DNA of 64,000 nucleotides from Chionoecetes opilio (GCA_016584305.1 JACEEZ010015171.1:5001-69000), one strand, 5' to 3'; counted from the first letter of the stretch, positions 10,389-22,661 are shown. Notes: a model not told the origin generated them from the sequence alone. A program made the numbers and translations.

Positions 10389-11460
10389 TACAGCCTCGCC
10401 ACAAGCTACAGTGACATGGTTGTTGTTGTTGTTGTTGTTGAGGCAGTCCTCCCCGCCACACCGCTCCAAGGGATATCTATATCTTTCTTCTGTGATATAA
10501 TCAGTAACTGGATTACCAGTCTATATTATTATATGTTGTCTTTACTTACTAATTTATGACCATGATATTATACTATCTGTTGTTATTCTTGCTGAATGAA
10601 GTGCCCTCTTATACTTGTTGCAATAGTGTGAAATGAGCTCTCAAAGTTGTCAATCAGATCAGAGTGTGAGGTGGAAGTTTTCGCCAAAACATTGGACTTC
10701 AAGAAAAAATAAATAATTTAACTCAAAGCTGCACTAAGATGTCAGCCATGCCCGTGACAGGCCTGTGGCGGGACGGCGGCTGGGCGGGCCTGTCCAGTGT
10801 AGGTCAGGTCACAAGGCAGGTCACGGAAGGTTATCATGAATAAAAGCAAACATCTTTCCCCCTAGTGAACACCCCCATGCCCTGCCCCTTCCTTCTGTGC
10901 CCCTCTGCTTTGTCTCGCTCTCTGCCTCACTCCTGGGTGTGCGTGTGTGTGCGCGTGTGTGTGTTGCTGTTCCTGGGAGATGGACTTCCTTCCCTCCCTC
11001 CGCCTCCCTCCCACCCAGCCATGACCAGAGCACAGTCATGAGTGAGCAACTGTCCACTCACTCTAAACACCGAGGCAAAGGTGATCAGGCAGTGTTACCT
11101 AAGACCACATGCACAACAGAGTGACTCATTGTTTTACTCATAGAAAAAACTTAAGTAAACAAAGAATATTCAATGTAGACAATTATACTCACCCTCAGCG
11201 TCATGTATGGATTGTTTTGCCTCTCAGCTCAGCACTAAGACTTGAGTGCTGAGTTATTCCTGTGCTGAGCCATGGGTGTGTGGGGGGGGAGGTGAGGGAG
11301 GGAGGGGGACTGGTGCTGCCTGGGGAAAATGTTGCCCTTCACTGACACTGTTGATTGCTTGGCTTAGAGTGGTGGTTAGACGCCTCACACCTAACTACCA
11401 TAACTACCACTCGTGTCATTAATCCGCCACTACTACATCTATAACAACCACTGCTACTCA
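10389..11460. other. Intron sequence with short simple repeats
   Basis: Contains a (GTT)n run at about 10419-10440, a GT-rich stretch near 10937-10966 and a G-run near 11282. No exon or transposon terminus identified. Confidence 0.5.
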
Positions 11461-11462
11461 CG

Positions 11463-11466
11463 GGAC

Positions 11467-11500
<34 letters not shown>

Positions 11501-11705
11501 ACATTTCAGAATGTTTAAAAAAAAAAAAAAAAAAAAATTAAAGGGACATTTCAATTTTTTTTTAAATCAAAAAGGGTCATTTCAAAAAGTTTTAAAAAAA
11601 ATCATAAAGGGTAATTTCAAAAAGGTTTTAAAAAAAATCAGAAAGGGACATTTCAAAAAGGTTTTTTTTTAAATCAGAAAGGGACATTTCAAAAAGTTTA
11701 TAAAT
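11463..11705. repeat. Poly-A based minisatellite
   Basis: Two long A runs (11470-11496 and 11517-11537) lead into units of about 35-40 bp of the form AAAGGGACATTTCAAAAAG followed by TTTTAAAAAAAATCA. About six units are visible. Confidence 0.85.
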
Positions 11706-12410
11706 GTTTCTTATTATACTATTTAAGTCCCAAAATGTAGCTTTGTACAGTACTGCACAATGATTAACACAACCTAAAAGAATAAATCCCATTAGTAACC
11801 ACCAGACTATTTTGTTTTAGATACCCCAAATTCACACATTCAAAAAGATACTCCAAATTTAACATACCCCAAAAAAGTCAATTCAGTTCGGCCAATGTCT
11901 GTCTCCCGCTCACTATCTCTAACCAATCAACAACAGTGTCTGGGTGCCTCATGCTTCCCTCCATCACGGGTGTTGGATCGGTGTTGGTGTGTTTGCCTGG
12001 GTGTTGGTTGGTGTACCCTCGACCTATCATGTCACGTATAAGGCAGTAAGCAGTAAGCGGTGACCCGACATAACCCTACATGTGGAGGTGTCTGTCTGTG
12101 TGTCTGTATGTCTGTTTGCTCCCTGCATGGACCCCTTGTGTGTGTGTGTGAGTGTGTGTGCGTGTGTGTGTAGGGTTGGGTAAAAGTTTGAGTGGTTGTG
12201 AAAGTTACTCAGCGTAGTCAAGTGGAAATGATTCACTTACGAAGCTGAGTTTTACTTTGATGAGGCTGTTTGGCTGATCGATCGTGTGTGTGTGTGTGAG
12301 GTACGTTGAGACAGCTGAAGTAACCCCTTTGGAAGTTACTATATATCTGAATTCTCTCTTATATTCGATCTTTCTCTCTCAATCAATTTTTATCTTTCTC
12401 TCATTCGATT
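11706..12410. other. Intron sequence with GT-rich patches
   Basis: AT-rich sequence with GT-rich stretches near 12080-12172 and 12284-12300. No gene evidence. Confidence 0.5.
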
Positions 12411-12478
12411 ACTCTCTCTCTCTCTCTCTCTTCTCTCCTCTCTCTTCTCTCTCTTCTCTCTCTCTCTCTCTCTCTTCT

Positions 12479-12510
<32 letters not shown>

Positions 12511-12524
12511 CTCTCCCCTCTCTC

Positions 12525-12614
<90 letters not shown>

Positions 12615-12620
12615 CTCTCT

Positions 12621-12683
<63 letters not shown>

Positions 12684-12692
12684 CTCTCTTCT

Positions 12693-12753
<61 letters not shown>

Positions 12754-12761
12754 CTCTCTCG
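12411..12761. repeat. (TC)n tract, 350 bp
   Basis: Nearly pure CT dinucleotide with occasional TTC, TCC or TCG interruptions. On the transcript it is a long CU tract. Reading frames of Ser-Leu or Arg-Glu on either strand are artefacts. Confidence 0.97.
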
Positions 12762-13035
12762 GCCTGTAGTCCAACGCTCTGCAATAAAGATATGCATGTG
12801 TCACCCCTACCTCTCCTCCCTCCATGCATTATCTTGGTAAACATTCTGCCTTCCCTAAAACATTAAACATCCCTCACGTAAAGTCCTAAACATCAAATTA
12901 CTGAGTCTTTAATGTCCACATGCCTGACAAAAATAACCTAAATGATACTTGTATTCAGAAGTTGAGAAGAGCATTTTTGGATGAATGGACGATAGCGACA
13001 AGGTTTTCAATGCCAAGACTGGAAGACTGACAGAC
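12762..13035. other. Intron sequence without recognised features
   Basis: Unique-looking AT-rich intron between the CT tract and the 17-bp repeat. Confidence 0.45.
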
Positions 13036-14125
13036 GAGCGTGGTGTGAGGCATGGTGTGGTATAGGCTGTGGTGTGGTATAGGCTGTGGCAGGTTATAGG
13101 CTGTGGTGGGGTATAGGCTGTGGCAGGTTATAGGCTGTGGTGTGGTATAGGCAGAGTGGGCGAGAGCGATACTTACTGCGATACTGCAATACTATAAAAA
13201 CGATATGCCAAAATGATACGCCAAAAAAGTATCGCAGTATCACAAAGCATACAAAATAGTGGAGTATAAGTATCACAACTCAAGTGTCGCTTAAATTTCC
13301 CGTGATACTTTAAAAGACGACCTTAAACAAAAGTGTTTCAGCGGCAATGCGCATAGCTGTGGCGCCTTACTGTCATGACAACTTTCTAGCACACAGAACA
13401 TTTTGTCATTTATTGATTCACCATCGCACTAATCGCACAATGTCAAATGTTTATCTTTTACCATAACTCCATTAGTAACACTACATGCCTGGGTGAGTGC
13501 ATCATGCAAGGCTTCCTCCACTACAAACACACTGCCTGTCTCTCAGCTTAAAAGACAACGTACAAACATCAACATAAAAGAGGCTGGCTTATTGACGTGG
13601 CATACAGTGCCTTCACAATACTCACACGCCTAACACCTAACAAAATACCTACTGTATATATATTTTTATTTATTTAATGATGTTAAATAAACCTAATTCC
13701 ATGTCTGTGTGCATAGGATCCAGTCGTTTATTTATCTGTTGTTTCACTTAAAAGATTCGTTTCGTCCATACTTGTTTGTTTACATTCGAATTTGCGCGGA
13801 TCGTCGATGCTTTCTTTTCTAAGCTAAATGTTTGGCATCGCCGTATCGCTGCGATGCTGTCGCTTTAAGAAAAAAGTATCGGTAGCGGAGCATCGCAGTA
13901 TTGCGTATCGTTTTAAGAAAATCCGAAAAAGTAGCGGAGTGTCGCGTATCCAACTAGCGGGGAAAAAATATCACAGTATCGTTATCGCACTACCAAAAAA
14001 AAAGTATCGCTCCCACCTCTGGGTATAGGCTGTGGCAGGTTATAGGCTGTGGTAGGTTATAGGCTGTGGTGGGCTATAGGCTGTGGTGGGTATAGGCTGT
14101 GCAGGTCATAGGCTGTGGTGGGTCG
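13036..14125. repeat. TATAGGCTGTGG minisatellite interrupted by a transposon
   Basis: Units of about 17 bp (TATAGGCTGTGGYRGGT) occupy 13036-13151 and resume at 14022-14120. The gap is filled exactly by the hAT-like element described separately, so the minisatellite is older than that insertion. Confidence 0.9.
13152..14021. mobile_element. Non-autonomous hAT-like transposon with 8-bp TSD
   Basis: An 870-bp element begins CAGAGTGGGCGAGAGCGATAC and ends GTATCGCTCCCACCTCTG, giving imperfect inverted termini of about 20 bp of hAT type (CAGAGGTGGG). It is flanked by the direct repeat GGTATAGG at 13144-13151 and 14022-14029. Subterminal regions are crowded with GTATCGCAGTATCG-like words in both orientations, as is usual for transposase-binding subterminal repeats. 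No transposase frame is present. Because the target is itself repetitive, the TSD is slightly less decisive than usual. Confidence 0.85.
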
Positions 14126-14597
14126 TGGAAATTTGTCCTGCGGGGTGATACAGCGTGATGTAGTATTACGTCTATGCCAAAAGATTATCCATGAATCTCA
14201 AAACTTACGCATTCAGAACAACAAAAAGGGATATGTTTGGGTTGAATTAGGTTAATTGAAAAAAAACTAATTTCAACTTGATTCGTGATAAATGTGATGA
14301 AACAGATTTTTAGAAGCCATTCAGTGTCGATACTTTATGGGAATGTTATTAACTCTTGGTGAAATACATGAGAAAAGCTGAGAGGGTTAGAAAGAGAGAG
14401 GAGAGAGCAATCAAGAACACTGCTATGAGGGGGTTACCCAGCCATCAACAGCCTCTGAAACAGTCTCAGAGAAACCCCTGTGAAGGAATTCTCTTATCCG
14501 TCACTATGAGATATCAAGACTGCATCACTGAATTCAGAAATGTCAAACACTTCCCTTGGCAAAACAGAGAAGCTATGGCAAATGAAATGGATGATGA

Positions 14598-14598
<1 letters not shown>
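14126..14598. other. Intron sequence without recognised features
   Basis: AT-rich. A 130-codon frame spans 14356-14748 but consists partly of the adjacent AAT microsatellite, and the rest has no recognisable domain. Confidence 0.45.

Positions 14599-14682
<84 letters not shown>
14599..14682. repeat. (AAT)n microsatellite
   Basis: About 27 near-perfect AAT/TAA triplets. Confidence 0.97.
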
Positions 14683-16764
14683 TTAATTCTCGCCCGGAGG
14701 CATACAGACAAAACAAAGCAACAAGAACAAGCCAAGGAGGTAACTTAAGTACTAGAGCAAAAACAAAAACCAGAACCTAGCATAGGCACATTAGGGGACA
14801 TAGTATCAACGTACATAGCATAAGTGAAAAGAATGTGCAAGCGTTCACTAAAGATATCAGATGTGGCCAGTGCAGTATATGGAAAAGTAGAATGTATGTA
14901 TGTGTGTGCGTGTGTGCGTGTGTCTGGTTGGGAGTCCCCCGCCAGCGCCGGCGGTGTGGTGACGGCGCCCCACCACCAAGGCCGGTGTTGTGTGGCATCC
15001 CCTAGTGAAGCATCAGTGTTGGTGTATGTCAGTGTTTGGTGTTGCAAGCTGCTGCCTTGAGCCACCCCCACACCCCACACCCTACACCCCAAGACACACC
15101 CTACGACACACCCTACGACACACCCTACGACACACCCAACGACACACCCTACGACACACACATAAGGGAAAACCTCGCTCCAGTGGACTTGACTGTACTA
15201 AGTGTAGGGTTTTTTTATATTTTTTTTTTATGCATCACAAAGGACTGGCCAACAAAGCGAGGGCACACACAAAAAGAGGTAACACAAAGCCCGCATTGGC
15301 TCACAGGTGTTATAACATCTTAAAGGACTCAATTCTAGGGGACTAAACCCTATAGAATGGAGTATGACAAGATGAAGAATTAGAGAACGACTTGTCTCAC
15401 TAGAACACCTCCAACAAGGCCCATACACAGTGTTGTTGTGGGGTAATAATGTACACAATGATGGAGTGTGGTTCCATTCCTGTCGTCCACTAGAAGGAGG
15501 TGTTGGGGTCGTGGTGTGATGCCATGGAGGGTGTTAGTGTGGAGGTGGTTGTAAGGCTCAGCTTGTGTGCCCTTGGAGACTCCAGTTACAGGGGTGCAGA
15601 GAGGAAGGACAACATTTTAAAGCATACAATACATCAACATTTTCAAAGCTTTGTAAAACATTATTTGGATCAAGCAGGAGGAGTGAGGGAGGAGGAGGAG
15701 GAGGAGGAGGAGGAGGAGAGGGGAAAAGGGGAAGAGGTAGGCCTTCAAACGCCCCCTACCTGTGTAGTCTGCATGCCCCCCCACCCCCCAAGGGACATGC
15801 CCCCAACATACCCCACCTCCTCCCGTCAGCCCCCCACCCCCACACAACCGGGCCCTCACTCCCCTCACTCCACTCACTCCACTCAACCCTCACTAACTGG
15901 AGTCTTCAAGGTTTAAAGTCCCTTACAGAAACCCTATTTTTGACCCACCTCACTAGGGGGAGACGATAGAGTGCGTAGATAGAGTGCGGCGCATGAGGGG
16001 CAGTGTGTGCGCCCCCCCGCCACCGTCACACCTCTTAGCGCAGGCCGTGTGTGTGTGTGTGTGTGTGTGTTTGCCCACTCCTGTGTGTGCCTGGCTGAGA
16101 GCTGGTGCCGTGTATGTGTGCGTGTGTACATGTAATTATGTGCGTTTTTGTGCGTGTGTGTGTGTGTGTGCGTGATGTGGCAGGCGTAGGTGAGCTGTAC
16201 ATAGTCCACCTGTGTGTCGGCATGCTCAGGACACATGAGGGTTGGTGTCTTCCTGTGTTACTAGAGGAATGATCTCATCTAGACTTTGAAAGATTATGAT
16301 TTATTTTTTTTCCCCGGGAGAGCGAGGTCGCCCCGCTCCTCCCCCCCCGAGGCGACGGGCGCCCCGCTCGCCGGTGCTTCTAGATCATTGACTCCTGGAC
16401 GTGAGAAGGCAACAGACTGATTCATAAAGTGTCTGGAATATTTACATCTACTTTTTCTCTGCTGTTCAAAATCGTGTTTTTTTTATTTTTATTTTTTATT
16501 CCCCCGTAATGTGTTGAGACTCTGGCTTTGGGGTCTGTGGCGCGCCGCCGGGGGCCGCCGCCACACAGCGGCACAGACGTCATATCTGTGTTGGTGTCTA
16601 GTGGCAGCCGTCACCATCAGGATCTTTTTTTTCTCTCTTATTTTTCACATGTTGTGATTGTTGCTGAGTGTGTCAACATTAATTGTTTTTTGTGTCTCTG
16701 CCTCTCTCCTCTCTGCCTGCTTCCCTCACCAACCCACGATTGACCGCTCCACCACCACCACTAG
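14683..16764. other. Intron with assorted simple repeats
   Basis: Holds GT-rich patches (14890-14930, 16045-16180), a CACACCCTACGA repeat at 15068-15165, a (GGA)n run at 15690-15722, C-rich and G-rich patches near 16330-16380 and 16540-16570, and T-rich DNA near 16620. The last bases form the acceptor CCACCACCACTAG of the first alternative SNARE exon. No additional SNARE-like exon was found. Confidence 0.55.
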
Positions 16765-16875
16765 GGGGAGATGATTGATAGGATTGAGTATCACGTAGAT
16801 CAGTCCGTCGAATATGTCGGGAAAGCTATGGAGGACACTAAAAAGGCACTTAAGTATCAGAGCAAAGCACGCAAG
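16765..16875 (+). CDS. Syx1A: Syntaxin-1A alternative exon A (C-terminal half of SNARE helix)
   Basis: Exon of 111 nt, phase 0 at both ends, with acceptor CCACTAG and donor GTGAGT (16876). It encodes 37 residues: [20 protein letters not shown] then [17 protein letters not shown]. The sequence continues directly from the zero-layer Gln and supplies layers +1 to +8, read as I, I, V, S, V, A, T, A, followed by the basic juxtamembrane KARK that joins the Lys-Lys of every anchor exon. The start [11 protein letters not shown] is the canonical animal syntaxin-1 sequence, so A is probably the ancestral-like version. Exon B, 1.19 kb downstream, has the same length and phase and encodes the same structural segment. 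Mutually exclusive use is inferred. Confidence 0.95.
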
Positions 16876-18063
16876 GTGAGTAACAGCTCAGTCTTTACCT
16901 TTCTACATTATCATTGCAGCTAGAGGCTAATGTATTTTTTCTTTTCTCTTTTTTTTCACCCTTATTTCCTACATATATATTTGACCCATCCTGATGACCC
17001 TTCATGCAATTTTTCTCACTGGTGATCTGCACGCACCCTCGCACGCCTCCTCCCGCATCCCACCGACCGTGTTTCACTTCACCGGGCATGCCGCATGTTC
17101 CCTCGGCCTCACAATGTTGCACGCTTGCTACAACACTGCATCTGCACGGAGGAACTAATTACTTCATTATGCTCTATACGAAACCCTCTGTGTCAATGTG
17201 TTCAATGACTACTCTTGTTTTTGTCTCTCCGTTTATCGAATCACTTGTTTACGTTCCTTGTTTATACCACCAAACGCCACATGTTCCTCTCTGGTGTGTA
17301 ATATCTATCCACTCACCACCACCACCACCACCACCACCACCAATAACACCTCCACTCTGAAAACTGGTAATGGATCTGTGTTAACACCACTACTGAAACA
17401 ATACTGTGTTATGACTGTCTCCTGCCCCCCGGTGCCTGTGTCTGCCCCCCCTCTTCCCCCCGGGTGTTTATGCTTCTTTCACACTTGACTGCTGCCGTCT
17501 CCTCCCCTCCTCCTGCCCTGACACCCTCTCTCCGTGCCCCACTAACCCCTCGACCCTCTTCCCTTAACCCTAAATCACACACACACACACACGCACACTA
17601 ACACCAACACTGAACTCCGATATTTTAACACTGGTTTTGTTTCGGGCTTTGGTTTTTTGTGTGTTATCTCTGCCTCCTCCTCCTGCTACTGCTCTTTAAA
17701 CACAATAACACTAACAACTAACTAATAAATAACACTGTCTCCCCCCCTGTGTCCTTCTAATGTGCTCTGTGTCTGCCCTGGTCTCTCCCCCACTAACATC
17801 GGATCAACCTTCTGTAAAGTCCTCTTGCTATGCCTTGGGTTTCTATTTGGTTTGGTTTCCTATTTCCAAACACTGCCTATGGACCTTGCCTTGTCTCCTC
17901 CTCCCCCTATCCCAACACCTCTCCTCCTCCTCCTCCTCCTACACCTCTCTTCCTCTTCTTCTGTGTTCCGCCTTTCTCTGTTGTCATGACCTATCCTACC
18001 CGATCCTCCATCCTCCCTGCACCTCCCTCTCCCTCGCTCCCCCATCCTCGGCCACAACCACAG
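16876..18063. other. Intron between the two alternative SNARE exons
   Basis: A 1188-bp intron, unusually pyrimidine-rich in its second half. It holds a (CCA)n run at about 17318-17345 and TCC/CCT-rich stretches from 17400 to 18060 leading into the acceptor CCACAACCACAG of exon B. No transposon terminus or third exon copy was found. Confidence 0.7.
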
Positions 18064-18174
18064 GGTGAACTGATGAATAGGATTGAGAATCACGTACAGG
18101 AAGCTCAGGACTATGTGGACACAGCCAAACAGGACACTAAGAAAGCCATCAGATACCAAAGCAAAGCCAGACGG
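18064..18174 (+). CDS. Syx1A: Syntaxin-1A alternative exon B (C-terminal half of SNARE helix)
   Basis: Exon of 111 nt, phase 0 at both ends, with acceptor CCACAG and donor GTGAGT (18175). It encodes 37 residues: [20 protein letters not shown] then [17 protein letters not shown]. Layer residues +1 to +8 read M, I, V, A, V, A, T, A, so the core is kept while surface positions differ from exon A at many places (for example IDRIEY versus MNRIEN, and DQSVEY versus QEAQDY). The basic end KARR matches the usual syntaxin juxtamembrane motif. Equal length, equal phase and homologous content show a tandem exon duplication. Including both exons would stay in frame but add 37 residues, which is not a heptad multiple. 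A long CU tract begins about 105 bp downstream. Confidence 0.95.
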
Positions 18175-18276
18175 GTGAGTAAAACTGCCACGATTGATCA
18201 AGAATTTGGGTGTGTGACAACATCAGCTGTGGTTGGGTTGCCTGGTGATTGCTTTCATTATGCTTTGTCTATCTCT

Positions 18277-18659
<383 letters not shown>

Positions 18660-18839
18660 GTACTCTATCTGTGTTCTCATGTGAGTTAATTTATATATGT
18701 TTTTATTTCCTTTTCTTCTCTTCCCTTCTCTCTGTCCTTCCAGTGTTCCTCTTTGGGTGTCAGCTATTGATGTGGTAGTCTCACTGTCTAGCTTTATCCT
18801 TGTTTTCGTTTTTGGTTTGCATATCTACTGTATACATCA

Positions 18840-19335
18840 TGTCACACCATTCCCTCTCATCACATTCCCTCTCATCTTTCTCTCTCATCTCTCTCTCTCA
18901 GCCCATTCCCTCTCATCTCTCTCTTTCTTCTCATCTCTCTCTCTCAGCCCATTCCCTCTCATCTCTCACCACATTCCCTCTCTCTCTCACACCCCACATT
19001 CCCTCTCATCTCTCTCACTCACCTTATTCCCTCTCATCTCTCACCCACATTCCCTCTCATCTTTCTCTCACACCCACATTCCCTCTCATCTCTCTCACCC
19101 ACATTCCCTCTCATCTCTCTCACCTCACATTCTCTCATCTCCCTCTCAACCCCATTCTCTCACCACACCCATTCCCTCTCATCTCTCACACCCACATTCC
19201 CTCTCATCTCTCTCACCCACTTCTCTCTCTCTCTCTCTCTCACCCCATTCTCCTCTCATCTCTCTCTCTCCTCTCCCTCTCTCTCTCTCACCCGCTCATT
19301 CCCTCTCTCTCTCTCTCTCTCTCTCCCTTCATTCT
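18840..19335. repeat. ACATTCCCTCTCATCTCTC minisatellite
   Basis: Irregular units of about 20-27 bp built from CACATTCCCTCTCATCTCTC with CT-dinucleotide expansions near 19210-19330. Confidence 0.9.
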
Positions 19336-19429
19336 CCTTCATTTTTCTGCTCTCTCTCATGCTCCTTAATCATCTTCTCTTCTTCCTTACTTCCTTTATT
19401 TTCTTTTTCATCCTTCTTCTTTCTCCTAC

Positions 19430-19790
19430 TATCCTTTATCTGATCCCTTCTTCTTCATCCTACTATCCTTGTAATCTGATCATTCCTTCATTCCTTCATC
19501 CTACTATCCTTGTATCCTTCATTCCTTCATTCCTTCATCCTCTATCCTTGTCATCTGATCATTCCTTCATTCCTTCATCCTACTATCCTTGTCATCTCAT
19601 TCCATCATTCCTTCATCCTACTATCCTTGTAATCTCATAATTCCTTCATTCCTTCATTCCTTCATTCCTTCATTCCTTCATTCCTTCTTCATCCTACTAT
19701 CCTTGTAATCTCACCATTCCTTCATTCCTTCATCCTACTATCCTTGTAATATCATCATTCCTTCATTCCTTCATTCATACCACCACCACC
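19430..19790. repeat. ATTCCTTCATCCTACTATCCTTGT minisatellite
   Basis: Units combine repeated ATTCCTTC with CATCCTACTATCCTTGTAAT. About seven long units are visible, with variable numbers of the ATTCCTTC octamer. Confidence 0.9.
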
Positions 19791-20097
19791 ACCACCACTA
19801 CCACATGTTCTGTTGTGATGCTATTATTGTTTTGAGGGCTTGGAGTGGCGCTGAGTAGAAAGGCAGAGTGGTCTTCGTTCGGCTGAAATTGATTCGTTGG
19901 GAAAAGGAAATTGATGGCTAGATGGATGGATGACTACTGGATTGGTAGCATTGTTGTCTCTCTGTCTCGTTGTCTTGCCACTCAGTTTTCTGTGTGTGTT
20001 TGTGTGTCTTGTGTTGACCGCCAAAAAAAATGTGTCGCTACCTAATTTATGTTCCCGAGACCTGATTTTTGACACGGGTTGAGGGATGTTTTTGTGT

Positions 20098-20100
<3 letters not shown>
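19791..20100. other. Intron sequence without recognised features
   Basis: Short unique-looking stretch between simple repeats; no exon seen. Confidence 0.45.
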
Positions 20101-20180
<80 letters not shown>

Positions 20181-20205
20181 CTCTCTCTCCTCTCTCTCTC
20201 TTTCC
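20101..20205. repeat. (TC)n microsatellite
   Basis: About 100 bp of CT dinucleotide with TTC and TCC interruptions near its end. Confidence 0.97.
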
Positions 20206-20567
20206 CTAGTTGTATCTTCTATCTTACTTACGTAACTCTCTCTAATTTCAAACTAATTAGGGGATCTGGTTCGTATTGCCGAAGTCTGATTATCCAATGT
20301 GTACCTCTAGCCTCACTACATATAAGTCCAACAAACATGCCAATAAAAGCACGATTTGATTACTTTACTCACCAAAACCATTGTATTTATACTATAATTA
20401 TAAGTACACACACTTAATATGCAGGAAAATGGGAGGAGGAAGAATTTTTTTTTTTAAGTATCCTTCGCTTTGTACACAATCCTTCAGAGTCCTTCACGGA
20501 CCTCTTCGCTCCTTCACGCATCCTACAGGAGTCATAGGAGGGCATTAGAAGTCCCACAGGATTGCTA
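20206..20567. other. Intron sequence without recognised features
   Basis: AT-rich, with a short CCTTC-repeat patch near 20460-20520 just before the foldback element. Confidence 0.45.
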
Positions 20568-21278
20568 TAGTATTCCTAGGTTTTTATAAGTACTTTGACA
20601 ATCGCATGGGTGGCTCAAATAGGGATTAATAATAATATTACTAATACTGAAAATACAAATACTGATCATTGTATTGAAGTAATGATTAATCTAGCAATGC
20701 CTATCATATTTTTATGTCTTGTAGTAAGTTTTGTCTAATTTGTGATTTTTAAGGAATATCTGGAAGTATCATGTCATTGTGAATTGGCTGAAATAGGGAC
20801 TTCTAATCATTGTAACTGAAAACTGACTCTAGATTCATGTTCAGCATGCCCGATAACTGCTAGGAACAAATTTTCAAGCTAGTCTATTTTTCAAAAAATA
20901 TTGCAAATTTTACAAGGGTAAAAATTTGCTTCTTTTTTTTTGCGTAAAAATCTCCTTTGCAAAATTTGCTTTTTTTTTTTAAATAGATTTGCTTGAAAAT
21001 TTGTTCCTAGCAATTTTCGGGCATGGTGAATACGAATCTGGAGTCAGTTTTCAGTTACAATTATTAGAAGTCCCTATTTCAGCCAATTCACAATGACATG
21101 ATACTTCCTTAAAAATCACATATTTGACAAAACTTACTACAAGACATAAAAGTATGATAGGCATTGCTAGATTATCATTACTTCAATACAACGACCAGTA
21201 TTAGTATTATTTTTATTAATCCCTATTTGAGCCACCCATGCAATTGTCAAAGTTCTTATAAAAACCTAGGAATACTAG
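20568..21278. mobile_element. Foldback element, copy 2 (near-palindrome of 0.7 kb)
   Basis: The outer left end TAGTATTCCTAGGTTTTTAT mirrors the outer right end ATAAAAACCTAGGAATACTA. Inner blocks also pair: GGGTGGCTCAAATAGGGATT with AATCCCTATTTGAGCCACCC, and GAATTGGCTGAAATAGGGAC with its complement near 21070. Arms are about 300 bp or more with a small AT-rich centre around 20920-20970. It shares its inner arms with the element at 4576-4884. No coding capacity, so it depends on another element for movement. Confidence 0.9.
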
Positions 21279-21412
21279 TAAGGCTAAGGATAATTCAAAC
21301 TTGCTCGAATAATGGAAAGTTATTGAAAAAAAATTTGAACTGGCCCGAAACGGATCAAATTATCAGAAGTTTGAATTATACGGGTTCGCTTAAGAGAGTG
21401 TTTACTGTCTAT

Positions 21413-21702
21413 CTATCTTATCTAACTGACCTCTACCTTAACTTGTATCTTAACCTCCTGTTCCTGTAATCTATCTTATCTAACTGACCTCTACCTTAAC
21501 TTGTATCTTAACCTCCTGTTCCTGTAATCTATCTTATCTAACTGACCTCTACCTTAACTTGTATCTTAACCTCCTGTTCCTGTAATCTATCTTATCTAAC
21601 TGACCTCTACCTTAACTTGTATCTTAACCTCCTGTTCCTGTAATCTATCTTATCTAACTGACCTCTACCTTAACTTGTATCTTAACCTCCTGTTCCTGTA
21701 GG
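21413..21702. repeat. 58-bp tandem repeat, five copies
   Basis: Units start at 21413, 21471, 21529, 21587 and 21645 with CTATCTTATCTAACTGACCT and end CTCCTGTTCCTGTAAT. Copies are essentially identical, so the array is young. Confidence 0.95.
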
Positions 21703-22275
21703 CAGTGTTAGTACTACAGGCAGCTTGTCAGTGTGAGGGCAGGGTTGTTCAGCTCACACCCAAGCAGTAGTTGTAGTGTTGTTGCTCTAGCTTCGGGTAG
21801 TTCTGTGGTAGCCTCTTAGTGTATGTAGATCAGGCACAGCTTACTCTAGGTGTGTCTTCATGTCTTGTCTTCATTTTTTTCATGTCTTCTTGTCTTTTCT
21901 CTTAGTCAAAATGTTTTCTGTTTTATTTTTGGGTTTCTCATTTTTCTTTCTTCGTCTAGATATTTTTTTTCTTTTATTGCTTGTGTGAATTTTTGGCCGT
22001 GAATATCTTTTATTTTTGTCATCCTTCTCTTTTGGTTCTTACTTCTTTGTTTGATAGACTTAGGTTTCTTATATACCAAATCTTGTGTCCTTCCCTCACA
22101 TAGTAGTGTAGACCAGGCACAGCTTACTCTGGGGTTGTCTTCATGTCCTTTACTCTGGTCGAAATGTTTTCCTAATGTTTTTTCTGGTGTTTCTTTCTTT
22201 TTTTCCCCTCTTGTCCCTTGCCTTGGTCTCCTCTTTAATTCCCTCCTTTATCTTTTTCCTTCCTCTATATTTCTT
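21703..22275. other. Intron, T-rich
   Basis: Contains two diverged copies of GTAGATCAGGCACAGCTTACTC (21825 and 22111), pointing to a local duplication. Otherwise unremarkable T-rich intron. Confidence 0.5.
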
Positions 22276-22277
22276 TT

Positions 22278-22308
<31 letters not shown>

Positions 22309-22661
22309 GGGCTTGTGTGAATTTTTTTTTTTTTTTTATCGGGATCATCTTTTTTTTTTCTTTTTTTATCAGTGCATCATCTTTTTTTTTTTCTTTTTTT
22401 AACAGTGGATCATCTTTTTTTTTTTTTTTTTATCAGTGCATCATCTTTTTTTTTTTTTAACAGTGGATCATCTTTTTTTTTTTTTTTTTATCAGTGCATC
22501 ATTTTTTTTTTTTTTCTTTTTTTTACCAGTGGATCATCTTTTTTTTTTATTATTTTTTTTAAAAGTGGATATCTTTTTTTTTTTCTTTTTTATCAGTGGA
22601 TCATATTTTTTTTTTTTTTTTTTAACTGTGGATCATCTTTTTTTTTTTTTTTTTTATCAGT

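Noticed and set aside
12390..12844. Arg-Glu / Ser-Leu repeat proteins on both strands
   Set aside because: Pure translation of (TC)n/(GA)n. The same applies at 18233-18778, 20079-20417, 22995-23443, 42588-42939 and 45945-46484.
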